Source of the DNA: an uncultured Oscillospiraceae bacterium
GTDB lineage: Bacteria; Bacillota_A; Clostridia; Oscillospirales; Oscillospiraceae
Direction: 5' to 3'
Assembly: GCA_910579155.1 (NCBI GenBank)
Contig: CAJTTS010000024.1
Span: forward strand, 1-38,429
DNA length: 38,429 nucleotides
The translations under genes were made by a program, and so were the position numbers. The notes under the pieces were generated by a model that worked only from the letters and a program-made list of their open reading frames with translations, ran no database searches and was not told the DNA's origin. This document shows positions 8,641 through 16,984 of this stretch, one piece after another; position 1 is the first letter of the stretch; every line of letters starts with the position of its first letter.

Positions 8641-10344
8641 ATGAAATTTTCCGAGATGCCCTATGAACGCCCCGACCTGGAGGCGGTCAAGGGCCAACTG
8701 TCCGATTTTACCGCCCGCCTCAAGGCGGCGGGAAGCTACGGCGAGGCCAAGGCCGTTTTTCTGGAGAAGGAGAAGGCCGATAAGCGCATGGAGACCTTGT
8801 GCACCTTGGCCCAGGTGCGCAACACCATCGACACCAGGGACGAGTTTTACGATGGCGAGATGAACTTTTGGAACGCCGCCCTGCCCGAGCTGGAGGAGTA
8901 CGAGCAGGCGTGGAAGGTGGCCATGCTGGAGTCTCCCTTCCGCCCTGAGTTCGAGGGGGAGTACGGTAACCTCATGTTCCTCAACACCGAGATTGCCTTG
9001 AAAACCTTTTCCCCGGAAATTGTGCCCCAGCTCCAGCGGGAAAACGATTTGACCCAAGAGTACCAGAAACTCATCGCCTCCGCCCAGGTTCCCTTCGAGG
9101 GCAAGACCTATACCTTGTCCCAGATGACCCCGTTCCAGAACGACCCGGACGACGGACGCCGCCTTGCGGCGTGGAAGGCGGTGGGCCGGTGGTTCAAGGA
9201 GCACCAGGCCGACCTGGACCGCATTTACGACGAGCTCACCCACCTGCGGGACGAGATGGGCCGCAAGCTGGGTTACGAGGGCTACACCACCCTGGGCTAC
9301 TACCGCATGGGCCGCAACTGCTACGGCAAGGACGACGTGGAGAAGTTCCGCGCCGCCGTGCGCAAGTACCTGGTGCCCCTGGCCGACCGGGTGTTCCGGA
9401 CCCAGGCAGAGCGCATCGGGGTGGAGTACCCCCTGAGCTACGCCGACAACGCCCTGAAATTCCGCTCCGGCAACCCCAAGCCCATGGGCACGGCGGACGA
9501 CATCCTGGCCCAGGGTAAAAGGTTTTATGACGAGCTGTCCCCGGAGACCAGCGAATTCTTCCGGACCATGCTGGACGGCGAGCTGTTGGACGTGCTGTCC
9601 ACCGAGGGCAAGGCGGGCGGCGGCTACTGCACCTCCATCCCGGAGTACAAGGTGCCCTTCATCTTCGCCAACTTCAACGGCACCCAGGGGGACGTGGAGG
9701 TGGTCACCCATGAGGCGGGCCACGCCTTCGCCTGCTGGATGAACCGGGACCGGGTGCCCTCCAGCTACGTCTGGCCGGGGATGGAGGCCTGCGAGGTTCA
9801 TTCCATGTCCATGGAGTTCATGGCATGGCCCTGGGCGGAGGGCTTCTTCGGCCCGGACACGCGGAAGTACCTGTACAGCCACCTGGCCGGGGCGCTGACC
9901 TTCATCCCCTACGGCACGCTGGTGGACCACTTCCAGCACGAGGTATACGCCAATCCGGACATGACCCCGGCCCAGCGCCACGCGGTGTGGAAGGAGCTCC
10001 AGCAGACCTATATGCCCTGGGTGCGGCTGGACGGGGACATCCCCTTCTTCGCCGACGGCGAGGCGTGGCAGCGCCAGAGCCATATCTACGCCTCCCCATT
10101 CTATTATATCGACTACTGCCTGGCCCAGACGGTGGCGCTCCAGATCTGGGCGCTGCTGCAAAAGGACAAGGGAGAGGCGTGGGAGAAGTATATGGCCTAC
10201 ACCCGCCAGGGCGGCAGCCGCACCTTCACCGAGCTGCTGAAAAACGCCGGGCTGGACAGCCCCTTCGACGAGAAGTGCCTGCGCACGGTGTGCGAGGCTG
10301 CCGGGGCCTGGCTGGATGGGTACGACCTGGGCGGAATCCAATAA
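8641..10344 (+). CDS. M3 family oligoendopeptidase (PepF-like zinc metallopeptidase)
   Basis: 567 aa cytoplasmic thimet-type oligopeptidase that trims short peptides. The zinc site HEAGHAF is near residue 358, followed by the third ligand region EACEVHSMSMEF about 25 residues on. The length is typical for the clostridial M3 group. The ATG at 8641 follows AAGGAGATG. No signal peptide. A hairpin right after the stop separates it from the convergent flavoprotein gene. Confidence 0.95.
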   Translation: MKFSEMPYERPDLEAVKGQLSDFTARLKAAGSYGEAKAVFLEKEKADKRMETLCTLAQVRNTIDTRDEFYDGEMNFWNAALPELEEYEQAWKVAMLESPFRPEFEGEYGNLMFLNTEIALKTFSPEIVPQLQRENDLTQEYQKLIASAQVPFEGKTYTLSQMTPFQNDPDDGRRLAAWKAVGRWFKEHQADLDRIYDELTHLRDEMGRKLGYEGYTTLGYYRMGRNCYGKDDVEKFRAAVRKYLVPLADRVFRTQAERIGVEYPLSYADNALKFRSGNPKPMGTADDILAQGKRFYDELSPETSEFFRTMLDGELLDVLSTEGKAGGGYCTSIPEYKVPFIFANFNGTQGDVEVVTHEAGHAFACWMNRDRVPSSYVWPGMEACEVHSMSMEFMAWPWAEGFFGPDTRKYLYSHLAGALTFIPYGTLVDHFQHEVYANPDMTPAQRHAVWKELQQTYMPWVRLDGDIPFFADGEAWQRQSHIYASPFYYIDYCLAQTVALQIWALLQKDKGEAWEKYMAYTRQGGSRTFTELLKNAGLDSPFDEKCLRTVCEAAGAWLDGYDLGGIQ

Positions 10345-10350
10345 ATGCAA

Positions 10351-10379
10351 GCCCCTCTCCCGCTGCGCGGGGGAGGGGC
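10351..10379. terminator. Bidirectional hairpin between convergent genes
   Basis: A 13-bp uninterrupted stem (10351-10363 with 10367-10379, one G-U pair, 3-nt loop) between the M3 peptidase and the flavoprotein gene. The T-tracts are weak on both sides, so it may act as a pause or 3'-end stabiliser. Confidence 0.6.
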
Positions 10380-10387
10380 CGTTCGCT

Positions 10388-10927
10388 TTATATCTTAGCG
10401 CAAAAGGTTCTGATTTCCGCTTCCCGTGGGCCTACCGCATCTCGATGCTCAACGCTGCATAGACCTAGACTGCCGCAAAACGCAACTTCCAAATGCCCAT
10501 AAAAATGCTCAATGGTCCGGGCGATCCGCTCACATTCTGCCATGCCCGGACCGGTTCTCAGAACAACCGCGTAACCCAGCTTTCCGCTTCCAATCGCCGC
10601 GTGGGGCTCGTGGGTATTGCTCCAGGGTGTACACCGGTCGATGAACGCCTTAAACTGCCCCGGCACATCCGCCCAATAGGAAGGGGATACCAGCACAATC
10701 CGGTCCGCCTGCTCAAACTGGCCCATCAGCCGCTCCACATCGTCCCGTTGGACGCATTTCGCGGTTTTGTGGCAGGTCCTGCACCCTTTGCAGAAGCCAA
10801 TCCGATAGTCGTCGATGCAGGCCGTTTCCACCTCATACCTAGTCCGCAGGCATGCGGCCACAATATCTACCGTCGCAGCCGTGGCCCCGTCTTTTACCGG
10901 ACTGCAATTCATCACCAGCGCAGTCAT
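10388..10927 (-). CDS. NADPH-dependent FMN reductase / iron-sulfur flavoprotein family
   Basis: 179 aa flavodoxin-fold oxidoreductase. The FMN phosphate loop is NCSPVKDGATAA (residues 7-18); the cysteine-containing loop CKGCRTCHKTAKC (near 50-62) resembles the [4Fe-4S] or disulfide region of this family; SPSYWADVPGQFKAFIDRC is the second flavin-contact segment. The substrate is unknown. The frame is open far upstream, but GGAGGGAG lies just before the ATG at 10927 and a promoter sits 30 bp further up. Confidence 0.85.
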   Translation of the reverse strand: MTALVMNCSPVKDGATAATVDIVAACLRTRYEVETACIDDYRIGFCKGCRTCHKTAKCVQRDDVERLMGQFEQADRIVLVSPSYWADVPGQFKAFIDRCTPWSNTHEPHAAIGSGKLGYAVVLRTGPGMAECERIARTIEHFYGHLEVAFCGSLGLCSVEHRDAVGPREAEIRTFCAKI

Positions 10928-10957
10928 TGCACTCCCTCCGTTCGCCATATTTTCAGC

Positions 10958-10986
10958 ATTATACCACAACCGTCTCTCTGCTACAA
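10958..10986 (-). promoter_or_regulatory. Promoter of the FMN-reductase-like gene
   Basis: On the minus strand, TTGTAG (10981-10986), a 17-bp spacer and TATAAT (10958-10963) with an extended -10 TG. Confidence 0.7.
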
Positions 10987-11009
10987 GGCGCAAAATGGAC
11001 ATCTTTCCC

Positions 11010-11038
11010 TTGACGCGCCGTCCCATTTCCGATAAACT
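11010..11038 (+). promoter_or_regulatory. Promoter of the DUF362 gene
   Basis: TTGACG (11010-11015), a 17-bp spacer and TAAACT (11033-11038). It lies 40 bp before the start codon and is divergent from the flavoprotein promoter 24 bp away. Confidence 0.65.
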
Positions 11039-11077
11039 ATCTATGATTTTATTTGTACAACTTTGAGGAGGACTATT

Positions 11078-11938
11078 ATGAAATCCACTGTTTATTTCAC
11101 CCGCGACCTGTCCCCCGAGGCCGTGCTCCGGCTGTATGACGCCCTGGGCGTCCAGCTCCCCGGCAAGGTGGCCGTCAAGGTCCACTCCGGCGAACCGGGG
11201 AACCAAAACTTCCTGCGCCCCGGTTTCTGGAAGCCCATGATCGACAAGGTGGGCGGCGCCATCGTGGAATGCAACACCGCCTATGACGGTGAGCGCAACA
11301 CCACCCGTGCCCACAAGATCACCATGGAAAAGCACGGCTGGGTCAATGCCGCCCAGGTGGACATCCTGGACGAGACGGACGATATGGAGCTGGCCATCCC
11401 CAACGGGAAGGTGATCCAGAAAAATTACGTGGGCGCGCACCTGGCCAGCTACGACTCCCTGCTGGTGCTCAGCCACTTCAAGGGCCACCCCATGGGCGGC
11501 TTCGGCGGGGCGCTGAAAAACATCTCCATCGGCATCGCCTCTTCCCGGGGAAAGCAGTATATCCACGGGGCGGGGGATATGGACAAGTTCTGGGACGCCG
11601 ATCACGATTCGTTCCTGGAGTCCATGGCGGATGCGGCCTCTTCTATTCACAACCGTTTCCAGGGCAAGGCAGCCTATATCAACGTGATGAAGAACATGTC
11701 CGTGGACTGCGACTGTTGCGCCGTGGCCGCCGACCCCAAGATCGGGGACATCGGCATTCTGGCCTCCCTGGACCCGGTGGCTGTGGACCAGGCGTGCCTG
11801 GACCTGGTGTACCAGTCCGACGACCCGGGCAAGGGTGACCTCATCGAACGCATCGAGTCCCTCCACGGCGTCCACACGGTGGAAGCCGCCGCCGACCTGG
11901 GAGTCGGTAGCCGGGAGTACGAGCTGGTTACGCTGTAA
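11078..11938 (+). CDS. DUF362 domain-containing protein
   Basis: 286 aa member of the DUF362 family, whose function is not established; many relatives carry a fused ferredoxin domain, and this one does not. Family blocks seen are VAVKVHSGEPGN, GAIVECNTAYDGERNTT, SHFKGHPMGGFGGALKNISIGIASSRGK and the cysteine cluster DCDCCA near residue 210, which could bind a metal or cluster. The ATG at 11078 follows GAGGAGG. Its last 11 bases overlap the 3' end of convergent mnmA. Confidence 0.88.
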   Translation: MKSTVYFTRDLSPEAVLRLYDALGVQLPGKVAVKVHSGEPGNQNFLRPGFWKPMIDKVGGAIVECNTAYDGERNTTRAHKITMEKHGWVNAAQVDILDETDDMELAIPNGKVIQKNYVGAHLASYDSLLVLSHFKGHPMGGFGGALKNISIGIASSRGKQYIHGAGDMDKFWDADHDSFLESMADAASSIHNRFQGKAAYINVMKNMSVDCDCCAVAADPKIGDIGILASLDPVAVDQACLDLVYQSDDPGKGDLIERIESLHGVHTVEAAADLGVGSREYELVTL

Positions 11939-13028
11939 AATCGGGCCTCGCTTCGACGATGGTGCCGCCGCCCAGCACGGCGCCGGTTTCGTCATACGCC
12001 ACCGCCGCCTGCCCCGGCGTCACCGCCCGCTGGGGCTGGGCGAACTCCAGCCGTACCCGGTCCCCGTCGGGGATAAGAGTCACAGGTTGCTCGACCTGGC
12101 GGTAGCGGGTTTTGGCCAGGGCGGGGAAGGGCGTTTTTTGCGGCTCAATCAGCCAGTTCCAGTCTGCCGCGATGCACCCGCTGGAGTACAGCGCCTCCTC
12201 CGGGCCCACGGTGACGGTGTTGTCCGCCATGCACTTGCCGCACACATAGATGCGGCCGGGCGACGACACCCCCACCCCCCGGCGTTGGCCGATGGTGAGC
12301 CCCACCGCGCCCCGGTGGCGGCCCACCACCTTTCCGCTCTGGTCTATAATGTCCCCCTCGGGATAGGTTTTTCCGGTGTGGCGCTCCATAAAGGCCAGGT
12401 AGTCCCCGTCGGGAACAAAACAGATGTCCTGGCTGTCGTGCTTCCGGGCATTGACGAAGCCCTCCCGTTGGGCGATTTCCCGTACCTCTGCTTTCGTCAG
12501 TCCGCCCAGTGGAAACAGGGTCTGGGCCAACTGCTCCCGGGGGATGGGATACAGCACATAGCTCTGGTCCCGGCTCAAATCCGCCGCCTTTGCCATGCGA
12601 AAGCTGCCCGCCCCGCCGCCCAGAATCTGCGCGTAATGGCCTGTGGCGATATAGTCGCATTTCAGCTCCTTCGCCCGGCGGTGGAGCTTGTCAAATTTCA
12701 AAAAGCGGTTGCAATCGATGCAGGGATTGGGGGTCTCCCCCCGCTCGTAGGCGTCGATGAAATGACGGATAACCTTCTCCTCAAAGTCGTCAGAAAAGTT
12801 GAACACATAGTGAGGAATGCCCATCCGCCGGGCCACTTCCCGGGCGTCCTCCACGTCGTCCAGAGTGCAGCAGGGATGGCCCTGGGTCAGGCCCACCGCC
12901 TCGTTACCAAACAGCTTCATGGTGACGCCGATGCACTCATATCCCTGCTCCCGCAGCAGCCACGCCGCAACGCTGGAATCCACGCCGCCGCTCATGGCTA
13001 CCAAAACACGCCTGCCTGTCTGTTTCAT
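11928..13028 (-). CDS. mnmA: tRNA-specific 2-thiouridylase MnmA
   Basis: 366 aa enzyme that thiolates U34 of tRNA-Lys, -Glu and -Gln. PP-loop MSGGVDSS near the N-terminus, catalytic cysteines in NPCIDCN and DSQDICFVPDG, the tRNA-binding TGHYAQI region and a C-terminal beta-barrel (VRLEFAQPQRAVTPGQAAV). Two ATGs are possible. The one at 13028 has GGGGGG 9 bases upstream, whereas that run sits directly against the ATG at 13037, so 13028 is preferred. A TATAAT on the minus strand (13053-13058) marks the likely promoter. Confidence 0.96.
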   Translation of the reverse strand: MKQTGRRVLVAMSGGVDSSVAAWLLREQGYECIGVTMKLFGNEAVGLTQGHPCCTLDDVEDAREVARRMGIPHYVFNFSDDFEEKVIRHFIDAYERGETPNPCIDCNRFLKFDKLHRRAKELKCDYIATGHYAQILGGGAGSFRMAKAADLSRDQSYVLYPIPREQLAQTLFPLGGLTKAEVREIAQREGFVNARKHDSQDICFVPDGDYLAFMERHTGKTYPEGDIIDQSGKVVGRHRGAVGLTIGQRRGVGVSSPGRIYVCGKCMADNTVTVGPEEALYSSGCIAADWNWLIEPQKTPFPALAKTRYRQVEQPVTLIPDGDRVRLEFAQPQRAVTPGQAAVAYDETGAVLGGGTIVEARPDFTA

Positions 13029-13083
13029 ATGTTCCATCCCCCCATTGGGGACATTATATCACCTGTGTCAACTGGAACAAAGG

Positions 13084-13112
13084 AAAAACCGGCCCGCAGA
13101 AGCGGCCCGGTT
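13084..13112 (-). terminator. Terminator of the small XRE gene
   Basis: An 11-bp stem with one mismatch (13087-13097 with 13102-13112), followed on the minus strand by TTTTTCC. It begins at the XRE stop codon and lies upstream of mnmA. Confidence 0.65.
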
Positions 13113-13331
13113 CTATTTTGCACGGGGATATGGATTGGGATCATCCGTCAAGCCAGCGAGATAATCCATGCTGGTATTCAGCGCAAGCGCAATCCGTTTG
13201 CATTGCTCAAACGACATATAGCGTTGCCCGAGTTCGATTTTGGAATAGGCACTCTGGTCAATGCCCGTAAGCATTTGCATTTTAACTTGCGTATAGCCGA
13301 GGGCCTTTCGGAGTTCCCGTACTCTTGACAT
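13113..13331 (-). CDS. Small XRE-family helix-turn-helix regulator
   Basis: 72 aa single-domain Cro/C1-type protein: RVRELRKALGYTQVKMQMLTG (helices 1-3), IDQSAYSKIELGQR (recognition helix), then LALNTSMDYLAGLTDDP, a dimer-tail pattern common in Clostridia. The longer frame begins with a TTG at 13358; the ATG at 13331 is preferred because it begins just before helix 1. Only a weak GGGTGA precedes it. It is divergent from an 83-aa gene, with an 80-bp spacer carrying direct repeats that it may bind. Confidence 0.8.
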   Translation of the reverse strand: MSRVRELRKALGYTQVKMQMLTGIDQSAYSKIELGQRYMSFEQCKRIALALNTSMDYLAGLTDDPNPYPRAK

Positions 13332-13360
13332 ACTATCACCCAGCACATAGTATGTCAAAT

Positions 13361-13396
13361 TGTCCTATTGATTTTAGGGCTAAACTGTCCTATAAT
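13361..13396 (+). promoter_or_regulatory. Promoter with direct TGTCCTAT repeats
   Basis: TTGATT (13368-13373), a 17-bp spacer and a perfect TATAAT (13391-13396) for the 83-aa gene. The octamer TGTCCTAT occurs at 13361-13368 and again at 13386-13393, touching both promoter hexamers, a position suited to an operator for the adjacent XRE protein. Confidence 0.65.
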
Positions 13397-13415
13397 AAAA
13401 TTTGAGGTGAGTACA

Positions 13416-13667
13416 GTGAACGATCCAACGCTAAAGCAACTCTACGCGAAAGCCATCGGTGACCTGGCGTTAGACTATCTGGAAGCACGGCACGGGGAAT
13501 TTGACTATCCTTTGGCGGAATCCAAAGCCGCAAAGCTGATTTCCGGCATCCAAACGATTCTGAACGATGAAGCCCTGGACGATCCTGAGTGTTTCCAGCG
13601 CATTGAACGCATTGTGGAGCTGTTCCACGCGGCAGGACTGAATACCACCCGGCATGACTGGGGATAA
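13416..13667 (+). CDS. Hypothetical 83-aa acidic helical protein
   Basis: Not recognised. GTG start at 13416 after GAGGTGA. The sequence is helical and acidic (NDPTLKQLYAKAIGDLALDY ... ECFQRIERIVELFHAAGL) with no membrane segment or cysteine motif. It has its own strong promoter, is divergent from the small XRE gene, and is followed by a strong terminator, so the pair looks like a regulated two-gene unit. A toxin-antitoxin arrangement is conceivable but nothing in the sequence shows it. Confidence 0.7.
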   Translation: MNDPTLKQLYAKAIGDLALDYLEARHGEFDYPLAESKAAKLISGIQTILNDEALDDPECFQRIERIVELFHAAGLNTTRHDWG

Positions 13668-13709
13668 TGAAAAACCCGGCGCTTCCAACGGAAAACGCCG
13701 GGTTTTTCA
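13668..13709. terminator. Strong bidirectional intrinsic terminator
   Basis: A 14-bp perfect inverted repeat (13668-13681 with 13696-13709) with GAAAAACCCGGCG / CGCCGGGTTTTTC arms, giving a T-tract in both directions. It ends the 83-aa gene and the convergent ABC exporter operon. Confidence 0.9.
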
Positions 13710-13712
13710 TAC

Positions 13713-15305
13713 TTACAGCGCCCGTAGCATAGCCGGGCCCCGCTTTGCCAGAACCGCGGTGCATACTACCGTGAACACCGCCAGCAAGGCCATGGGCAGG
13801 GCCAGCGCCAACGCGCCGTTCACCATGCCGCCCAGCCAGTACAGCAGCATACACACGGCGATCATTCCGATCGGGACGAACATGCCCAGCACGACAGCCA
13901 TGGACTGTTTGACCACCACCGTATCGTTTACCGCGTCCAGCTTGGGAAAGCACAGGCCCATCAGCATCCCGAAAACGGCGTGGCCCACGTCGAACACAAC
14001 GGTAAAGGCGATCAGCACCGCCCCCTGCCACAGGGGCAGCCCCAGCGCGACGGCGATGCATACCCCGGCGATCACGGTACAGGGGATGGTCAGCAGCAGT
14101 TCAAAGCCTGTTTTGATCCACAGCAGGGAACTCTCATCCATGGGGGCCTCCCGTAAAATCCACAGGTATTTCCCCTCCAGGCTGACGGACGGCGCGGCGA
14201 TGGCGCACATGGACAGGCAGTAGCCCATCACTGCCGCCGCCACGGGCATGACGGGGAAGCCCTCCCCCGCCATGGCGAGGAACGTCAGCAGGTCGCCTCG
14301 CATCACCAGCGCTGCCACGCCCGCCGCCAGCAGTAAAATGAGGCCGATGCCGGAATTCCACATATACATGGGGGTGCCGAAAAAGCGCCTGACCTCCTTC
14401 ATCAGCAGAGCCTTTCGCTGTCCCGAGGCGGTCTGGGCAGACAGCTTGTAGTCGTTCCGGGCGGACCGGGCGGCGAAGGCGGTGACCGCCTTTCGGTACA
14501 CCTTGCCCAGCCCGAACACCACCAGGGCGAAGGGTACGGCGCAACACGCCACGAAGGCCAGCAGCAGCCCCCAGTCCCCCATAATGCCGTCCGCCATCCA
14601 CAGCATGGGGGCGGCCCAGCTCAGGGACTCCTTCACCCCGGCGGCGTTGGCGGCCAGCTCCTCGATCATGCCGTTGAGGTGGAACGCGAACCAAAACACT
14701 GCCACCATAAAAGCGGCCATGATGATGTTCTGTCCCAACGCGCCCTTGGACACCCTGGCGGACAGGAATGCCGCCAGCGCCCCAAGCAGGACTGACAGCG
14801 CCGTGTCCAGCAGGGGCAGGGCCAGCACGGCGATGAGCAGCCGTGCCCAGAACAGCACGCTGTGCCCCACCCCGCTCTGGGTCATGAAGGCGCATACCGC
14901 TCCGGCGGGACCGATCACAAAAAAGGAAAACAGCAGGTTTTCCAGGTAGATGGCCGACACCCGGCTGGCCATCAGCATGGTGGAGGACACGGGCATGGAC
15001 AACAGCAGGTCGTTGTCCTTCCCGCCGAATACCACGCCCTTCACCGCGAAGGCGGTGAACATCAGCCCGCCCACCAGCGCGCCCATGCCCATGAGGATGA
15101 ATACCAGCACCTCCATGTGCATAGGGGAGAGCGCCTCCATGAGCATAAAGCTGTAGAAGCCGGACAGGTAGAGCCCCAAACAGGCGATGAGCACCATGGC
15201 TCCCGCGCCGGAGGCCGCCTTTTTGCGGCTTTTTCGGCCCATCCCGGAGGAGGACAGCAGCATGGACTTGACGCTCACCTTCAACAGCGCGAAGAACTTT
15301 TTCAT
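13713..15305 (-). CDS. ABC exporter permease subunit
   Basis: 530 aa integral membrane protein with about 10-12 hydrophobic segments, e.g. GAMVLIACLGLYLSGFY, VFILMGMGALVGGLMF, LLFSFFVIGPAGAVCAF and the final LALALPMALLAVFTVVC. The motif DLLLSMPVS after the second pair is typical of large clostridial ABC-2-like exporters annotated 'putative ABC exporter'. It overlaps the ATPase stop by 4 bp (ATGA), so the pair is translationally coupled. The substrate is unknown. Last gene of the six-gene MerR operon. Confidence 0.85.
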   Translation of the reverse strand: MKKFFALLKVSVKSMLLSSSGMGRKSRKKAASGAGAMVLIACLGLYLSGFYSFMLMEALSPMHMEVLVFILMGMGALVGGLMFTAFAVKGVVFGGKDNDLLLSMPVSSTMLMASRVSAIYLENLLFSFFVIGPAGAVCAFMTQSGVGHSVLFWARLLIAVLALPLLDTALSVLLGALAAFLSARVSKGALGQNIIMAAFMVAVFWFAFHLNGMIEELAANAAGVKESLSWAAPMLWMADGIMGDWGLLLAFVACCAVPFALVVFGLGKVYRKAVTAFAARSARNDYKLSAQTASGQRKALLMKEVRRFFGTPMYMWNSGIGLILLLAAGVAALVMRGDLLTFLAMAGEGFPVMPVAAAVMGYCLSMCAIAAPSVSLEGKYLWILREAPMDESSLLWIKTGFELLLTIPCTVIAGVCIAVALGLPLWQGAVLIAFTVVFDVGHAVFGMLMGLCFPKLDAVNDTVVVKQSMAVVLGMFVPIGMIAVCMLLYWLGGMVNGALALALPMALLAVFTVVCTAVLAKRGPAMLRAL

Positions 15306-16015
15306 TTCTCTCCCTCCAGCTCCAGGAACACGTCCTCCAGGGAGGAATCGCCTACCAGCTCCTCAGTGGGGCCGCACTTCACCAGCCGCCCGTCCTTGAT
15401 GATGGCGATCTGGTGGCACAGCTTTTCCGCCACCTCCAGCACGTGGGTGGAGAAGAACACCGCGGAGCCCTTTTGGCACAGCTCCGCCAAGTACCCCTTC
15501 ATGATGTGGGAGGCGGCGGGGTCCAGGCCCACAAAGGGTTCGTCCAGGATGAGCAGGCGGGGATGGCGGATGAACGCCGAGATCAGAGCCAGCTTCTGCC
15601 GCATTCCGTGGGAGTAGCTGCCGATGGGGGAACCCAGGTTACCGGTGAGCTCAAAGGCGCCGCCGAATTTGCCGATATCGGCGGTCCGCTGGTCCGCCGG
15701 GATGTCGTACAGGTCTGCGATGAAGTTGAGGTAGTCGATGCCCTTCATGAACTCGTACAGGTCCGGGTTGTCGGGCAGGAAGGCGGTGGCCCGCTTGGCC
15801 CCCACCGGGTCCTTTTTTACGTCATGCCCGTCGATGGTGATGGTCCCCTCGGTGAAGTCCATCACTCCCGCCACCGCCCGCAGGGTGGTGGTCTTGCCCG
15901 CCCCGTTGTGGCCGATGAAGCCGTAAATCTCGCCGGGGCGCACGTGGAGGGTCAGGTCGTCCACCGCTTTTTTGCCGCCGGGATAGGTCTTGGAATAGTG
16001 TTCGATGCGAAGCAT
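15302..16015 (-). CDS. ABC transporter ATP-binding protein
   Basis: 237 aa ATPase: Walker A GHNGAGKTT (near residue 35), Q-loop replaced by FLPDNPDLYEFMKG as in CcmA/drug-export ATPases, signature YSHGMRQKL, Walker B LLILDEPFVGLD, H-loop STHV. It powers the permease encoded directly downstream. RBS AAGGAGAG before the ATG; 27 bp after the preceding small gene. Confidence 0.95.
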   Translation of the reverse strand: MLRIEHYSKTYPGGKKAVDDLTLHVRPGEIYGFIGHNGAGKTTTLRAVAGVMDFTEGTITIDGHDVKKDPVGAKRATAFLPDNPDLYEFMKGIDYLNFIADLYDIPADQRTADIGKFGGAFELTGNLGSPIGSYSHGMRQKLALISAFIRHPRLLILDEPFVGLDPAASHIMKGYLAELCQKGSAVFFSTHVLEVAEKLCHQIAIIKDGRLVKCGPTEELVGDSSLEDVFLELEGEK

Positions 16016-16042
16016 GGTGTTCTCTCCTTTACAGTGCTAGTG

Positions 16043-16348
16043 TCAGACGATCACGGCGTATTTCGCCGGGTCGCCGCTGTCTACATAGACCTGGATGGTC
16101 TCGCCCACATCCGGACAGCGGGTGAACGCGTCGAAAAACCGCCCTCCGGTGTACTGCGTCCCATTTACGATGTAGGTGAACCGGATGAAATGGGGAAACG
16201 CGGCCCCGTCCAGAGGGTGCGCCCGAAGGGCGCTCTTGTTCACCTTGATCATCCAGCAGGTCTCCGCCGAGGTCACGACCCCCACCGTCCGGTTACCCTG
16301 GGCGGCGATCTTTTGGCTCCCTAGCCCCAGCGCCCGCAAAAGCCCCAT
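16043..16348 (-). CDS. Small protein of the DUF3592-like type
   Basis: 101 aa. The pattern VVTSAETCWMIKVNK ... HFIRFTYIVNGTQYTGGRFFDAF ... DVGETIQVYVDSGDPAKYAVI resembles the beta-rich DUF3592 fold, whose function is unknown. No clear membrane helix. The frame is open to 16366, but GGAGGGG directly precedes the ATG at 16348, so the shorter form is chosen. Fourth gene of the MerR-headed operon. Confidence 0.65.
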   Translation of the reverse strand: MGLLRALGLGSQKIAAQGNRTVGVVTSAETCWMIKVNKSALRAHPLDGAAFPHFIRFTYIVNGTQYTGGRFFDAFTRCPDVGETIQVYVDSGDPAKYAVIV

Positions 16349-16379
16349 GGTATCCCCTCCTTTCAAAGGTTCCAGCAGG

Positions 16380-16673
16380 TCAAAGGTTCATGAAGAACGT
16401 GAATCCGGCGATTGCCGCCGCCACGGCCAGGGTGATGAAGCCCGCCAGGCGCTTCTCTTTGTCGGCGCCTGAGGCGATGCCCGCCCCCACCAGTCCTACC
16501 GCCGGGGGGATCAGCAGTCCAAACTGCTTTGGCATCATATTGCTGGGCCGGCCGTCCATGCCGATCTGCATGACCAGTTCCTCCGGCAGGACGAACCAGC
16601 CCGCTACCGCCGCCGCAAGGAGCGGGATCACCAGCAGGAAGGGCCAATAGCGTTTGCCTTTCACGAAACTCAC
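16380..16673 (-). CDS. DUF1648-like small membrane protein
   Basis: 97 aa, three hydrophobic segments (YWPFLLVIPLLAAAVAGWF, FGLLIPPAVGLVGAGIA, GFITLAVAAAIAGFTFFM). Between the first two, LPEELVMQIGMDGRPSNMMPK matches the extracytoplasmic loop of DUF1648, the N-terminal part of SdpI-type immunity proteins. The GTG start at 16673 overlaps the YbjQ stop (GTGA), indicating coupling. SdpI proteins give immunity to a membrane-targeting toxin and act in signalling; whether this short form does so is unknown. Confidence 0.7.
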   Translation of the reverse strand: MSFVKGKRYWPFLLVIPLLAAAVAGWFVLPEELVMQIGMDGRPSNMMPKQFGLLIPPAVGLVGAGIASGADKEKRLAGFITLAVAAAIAGFTFFMNL

Positions 16674-16984
16674 CCCTTGTACCTGACGGCCGTGCCGTAC
16701 ACTGTGATTTCCGCAGCCCCCTGCATGATGGACGCGGAGGCGTAGCGGACGTTTATCACCGCGTCCGCCCCCAGGGCCTCCGCCTCGTCCACCATCCGCT
16801 TGGTGGCAAGCTGGCGGGCCTCATTGAGCATGGCGGTGTAGCTCTCAATCTCCCCGCCCACGAAGGTTTTCATCCCGGCCATAAAGTCCTTGCCGAAGCT
16901 CTTGCACTGGACCACCGAGCCCTTTACGATGGACAACGCCTCAATTTCCCGTCCGGGGATGTGGTCAATATTGAGCAGCAGCAT
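16670..16984 (-). CDS. YbjQ (DUF74) family protein
   Basis: 104 aa beta-pentamer-forming family, often annotated 'heavy metal-binding' on weak grounds. Matches: VQCKSFGKDFMAGMKTFVGGEIESY, MLNEARQLATKRMVDEAEALGADAVINVRY and a C-terminal EITVYGTAVRYKG. The N-terminal part up to residue 20 is shorter than usual. It overlaps the end of the MerR gene by 20 bp and the next gene by 4 bp. Confidence 0.85.
   Translation of the reverse strand: MLLLNIDHIPGREIEALSIVKGSVVQCKSFGKDFMAGMKTFVGGEIESYTAMLNEARQLATKRMVDEAEALGADAVINVRYASASIMQGAAEITVYGTAVRYKG

Noticed and set aside
7843..10350. 835-aa minus-strand frame over the NUDIX and peptidase genes
   Set aside because: Covers two well-supported genes on the other strand; composition is that of a GC shadow.
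13330..13358. Promoter TTGACA-17-TAGTAT for the small XRE gene
   Set aside because: The predicted start would fall about 8 bases inside the preferred coding start at 13331, so the match is probably coincidental unless the protein starts elsewhere.
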